Below are positions 63,007-64,000 of a DNA stretch of 64,000 nucleotides, piece after piece. Position numbers and translations under genes: made by a program. Every line of letters starts with the position of its first letter. The first letter of the stretch is position 1. The notes under the pieces were generated by a model. That model saw nothing but the letters and a program-made list of their open reading frames with translations, had not been told where the DNA came from and did not search any database. The stretch lies in contig NZ_NNRM01000021.1 of the NCBI RefSeq assembly GCF_002252525.1, forward strand, positions 1 to 64,000. The letters are read 5' to 3'. The stretch is from Brucella pseudogrignonensis (GTDB lineage Bacteria; Pseudomonadota; Alphaproteobacteria; Rhizobiales; Rhizobiaceae).

Positions 63007-63998
63007 AGTTTCAGCGTGCCCTGATAGACGACGCCTTCGCCTTCACGCTTGACCATGCGGCCGAGTGTTGTGACGTTTTCGCCTTCATTGGTCAGGGCTG
63101 CAATCACTTCGTCCACCTTGTCTGGTGTGACAACAGCGATCATGCCGATGCCGCAGTTGAAGGTGCGCAGCATTTCGAGTGGTTCGACACCGCCGGTCTT
63201 TGCAAGCCATGAGAATACGGCAGGAACATCGATTGCATCGAGATTGATTTCAGCCGCAAGACCTTCTGGCAGAACGCGCGGGATATTGTCCGGGAAACCA
63301 CCGCCAGTAATATGGGCCAATGCCTTGATACCATCCGAAGCACGGATAGCGGCAAGCAACGGCTTCACATAAATGCGGGTTGGCTCCAGCAGGGCTTCAC
63401 CAAGCGTTGCACCTTCCTTGAACGGCGCATCAGACTTCCAGCCAAGGCCGGACATTTCGACAATACGACGAACCAGAGAGAAGCCGTTGGAGTGAACGCC
63501 CGACGACGAAAGGCCGATAATGATGTCGCCTTCCGAAACATCGCCGCGCGGCAGCAGACGGTTGCGTTCAGCAGCGCCAACCGCAAAGCCAGCCAGATCG
63601 TAATCGCCATCGCGGTACATGCCCGGCATTTCAGCGGTTTCACCGCCAATCAGCGCACAACCAGCCTGAAGGCAACCTTCCGCAATGCCGGAGACGATAG
63701 CTACGCCCTGATCAGGCGACAGCTTGCCGGTTGCGAAATAATCAAGAAAGAACAGTGGCTCTGCACCCTGAACGACGAGATCGTTCACGCACATGGCAAC
63801 AAGATCGATACCAACAGTGTCGTGCTTGTCTGCATCGATTGCAATTTTGAGCTTTGTGCCAACGCCATCATTGGCTGCAACCAGCACCGGATCGGTGAAA
63901 CCTGCCGCTTTGAGATCGAAGAGGCCACCAAAACCACCAATTTCGCCATCTGCGCCGGGACGACGCGTGGAGCGAACAAGTGGCTTGATCTTGTCGAC
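63003..63998 (-). CDS. purM: Phosphoribosylformylglycinamidine cyclo-ligase (partial, 5' end outside)
   Basis: The reading frame is open to the right window edge, covering 331 residues plus stop; only the N-terminus is missing. Motifs are [44 protein letters not shown]-like [15 protein letters not shown] and [16 protein letters not shown], all typical of PurM. It is coupled to purN by a 4-base overlap. Confidence 0.96.
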   Translation of the reverse strand, partial: VDKIKPLVRSTRRPGADGEIGGFGGLFDLKAAGFTDPVLVAANDGVGTKLKIAIDADKHDTVGIDLVAMCVNDLVVQGAEPLFFLDYFATGKLSPDQGVAIVSGIAEGCLQAGCALIGGETAEMPGMYRDGDYDLAGFAVGAAERNRLLPRGDVSEGDIIIGLSSSGVHSNGFSLVRRIVEMSGLGWKSDAPFKEGATLGEALLEPTRIYVKPLLAAIRASDGIKALAHITGGGFPDNIPRVLPEGLAAEINLDAIDVPAVFSWLAKTGGVEPLEMLRTFNCGIGMIAVVTPDKVDEVIAALTNEGENVTTLGRMVKREGEGVVYQGTLKL

Positions 63999-64000
63999 CA

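Noticed and set aside
1-64000. Mobile elements, prophage, CRISPR or tRNA-linked islands
   Set aside because: No transposase or integrase motif, no regularly spaced repeats, no tRNA gene; gene content is core throughout.

Overview
The window is chromosomal DNA from an alphaproteobacterium of the Brucellaceae (Brucella, or a close Ochrobactrum-type relative). The strongest marker is a 213-residue outer membrane protein at 54898-55539 that I recognise as Omp25. Supporting signs are the fnrN-hemN pair, the single long RelA/SpoT enzyme, the order SDR-uvrC-pgsA-moaD-moaE, and short palindromic intergenic repeats of the kind common in Rhizobiales. Nearly all of it is core genome. I saw no tRNA or rRNA gene, insertion sequence, prophage, CRISPR array or integration site.

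Layout. 1-4017: an envelope cluster (a three-repeat BON-like protein, a 35-residue membrane peptide and a membrane-anchored helix-hairpin-helix protein) beside a soluble lytic transglycosylase. 4398-10649: dapA, smpB, a NYN-domain protein, rpoZ, rsh and pyrE. 10789-13171: fnrN and hemN, each with an FNR box upstream. 13362-15622: an Fsr-like exporter divergent from an AraC regulator. 15664-20230: the DUF2062-acpS-lepB-rnc-era-recO cluster. 20208-22195: a coupled minus-strand trio (YgfZ, HD hydrolase, phosphatase). 22281-28092: a dihydroorotase-like gene, YciI, an isochorismatase-like hydrolase coupled to a GlxA-type regulator, TIGR02301, Nudix and SRAP genes. 28372-32213: a probable isoleucine-rich leader peptide, then cysS, a GFA-family gene and cimA. 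32350-35154: rarD and a LytM/M23 protein. 35156-43048: lptF-lptG-lptD and surA-like-pdxA-ksgA on the minus strand. 43418-49906: pepA, holC, an ABC-F ATPase, dinB, ndk and a YbaY-META protein. 50195-54543: moaE, moaD, pgsA, uvrC and an SDR. 54898-64000: omp25, GST, RNase T2 and a secreted partner, rlmJ, EamA, a molybdopterin oxidoreductase, DUF992, purN and a partial purM.

Many genes are packed by 1-8 nt overlaps and so are probably translationally coupled. Functional groups are lipopolysaccharide export with outer-membrane folding (lptFGD, surA-like), ribosome and RNA processing (smpB, rnc, era, ksgA, rlmJ), stringent response with transcription (rpoZ, rsh), and low-oxygen haem synthesis (fnrN, hemN). 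The most unusual signals are non-coding or subtle: the Ile-rich, apparently leaderless leader ORF before cysS-cimA; a strong hairpin just before the fnrN start codon; a 54-residue ORF overlapping hemN; tandem 16-bp repeats before rpoZ; and two enzymes that lack a canonical metal-binding histidine (the M23 protein and the dihydroorotase).
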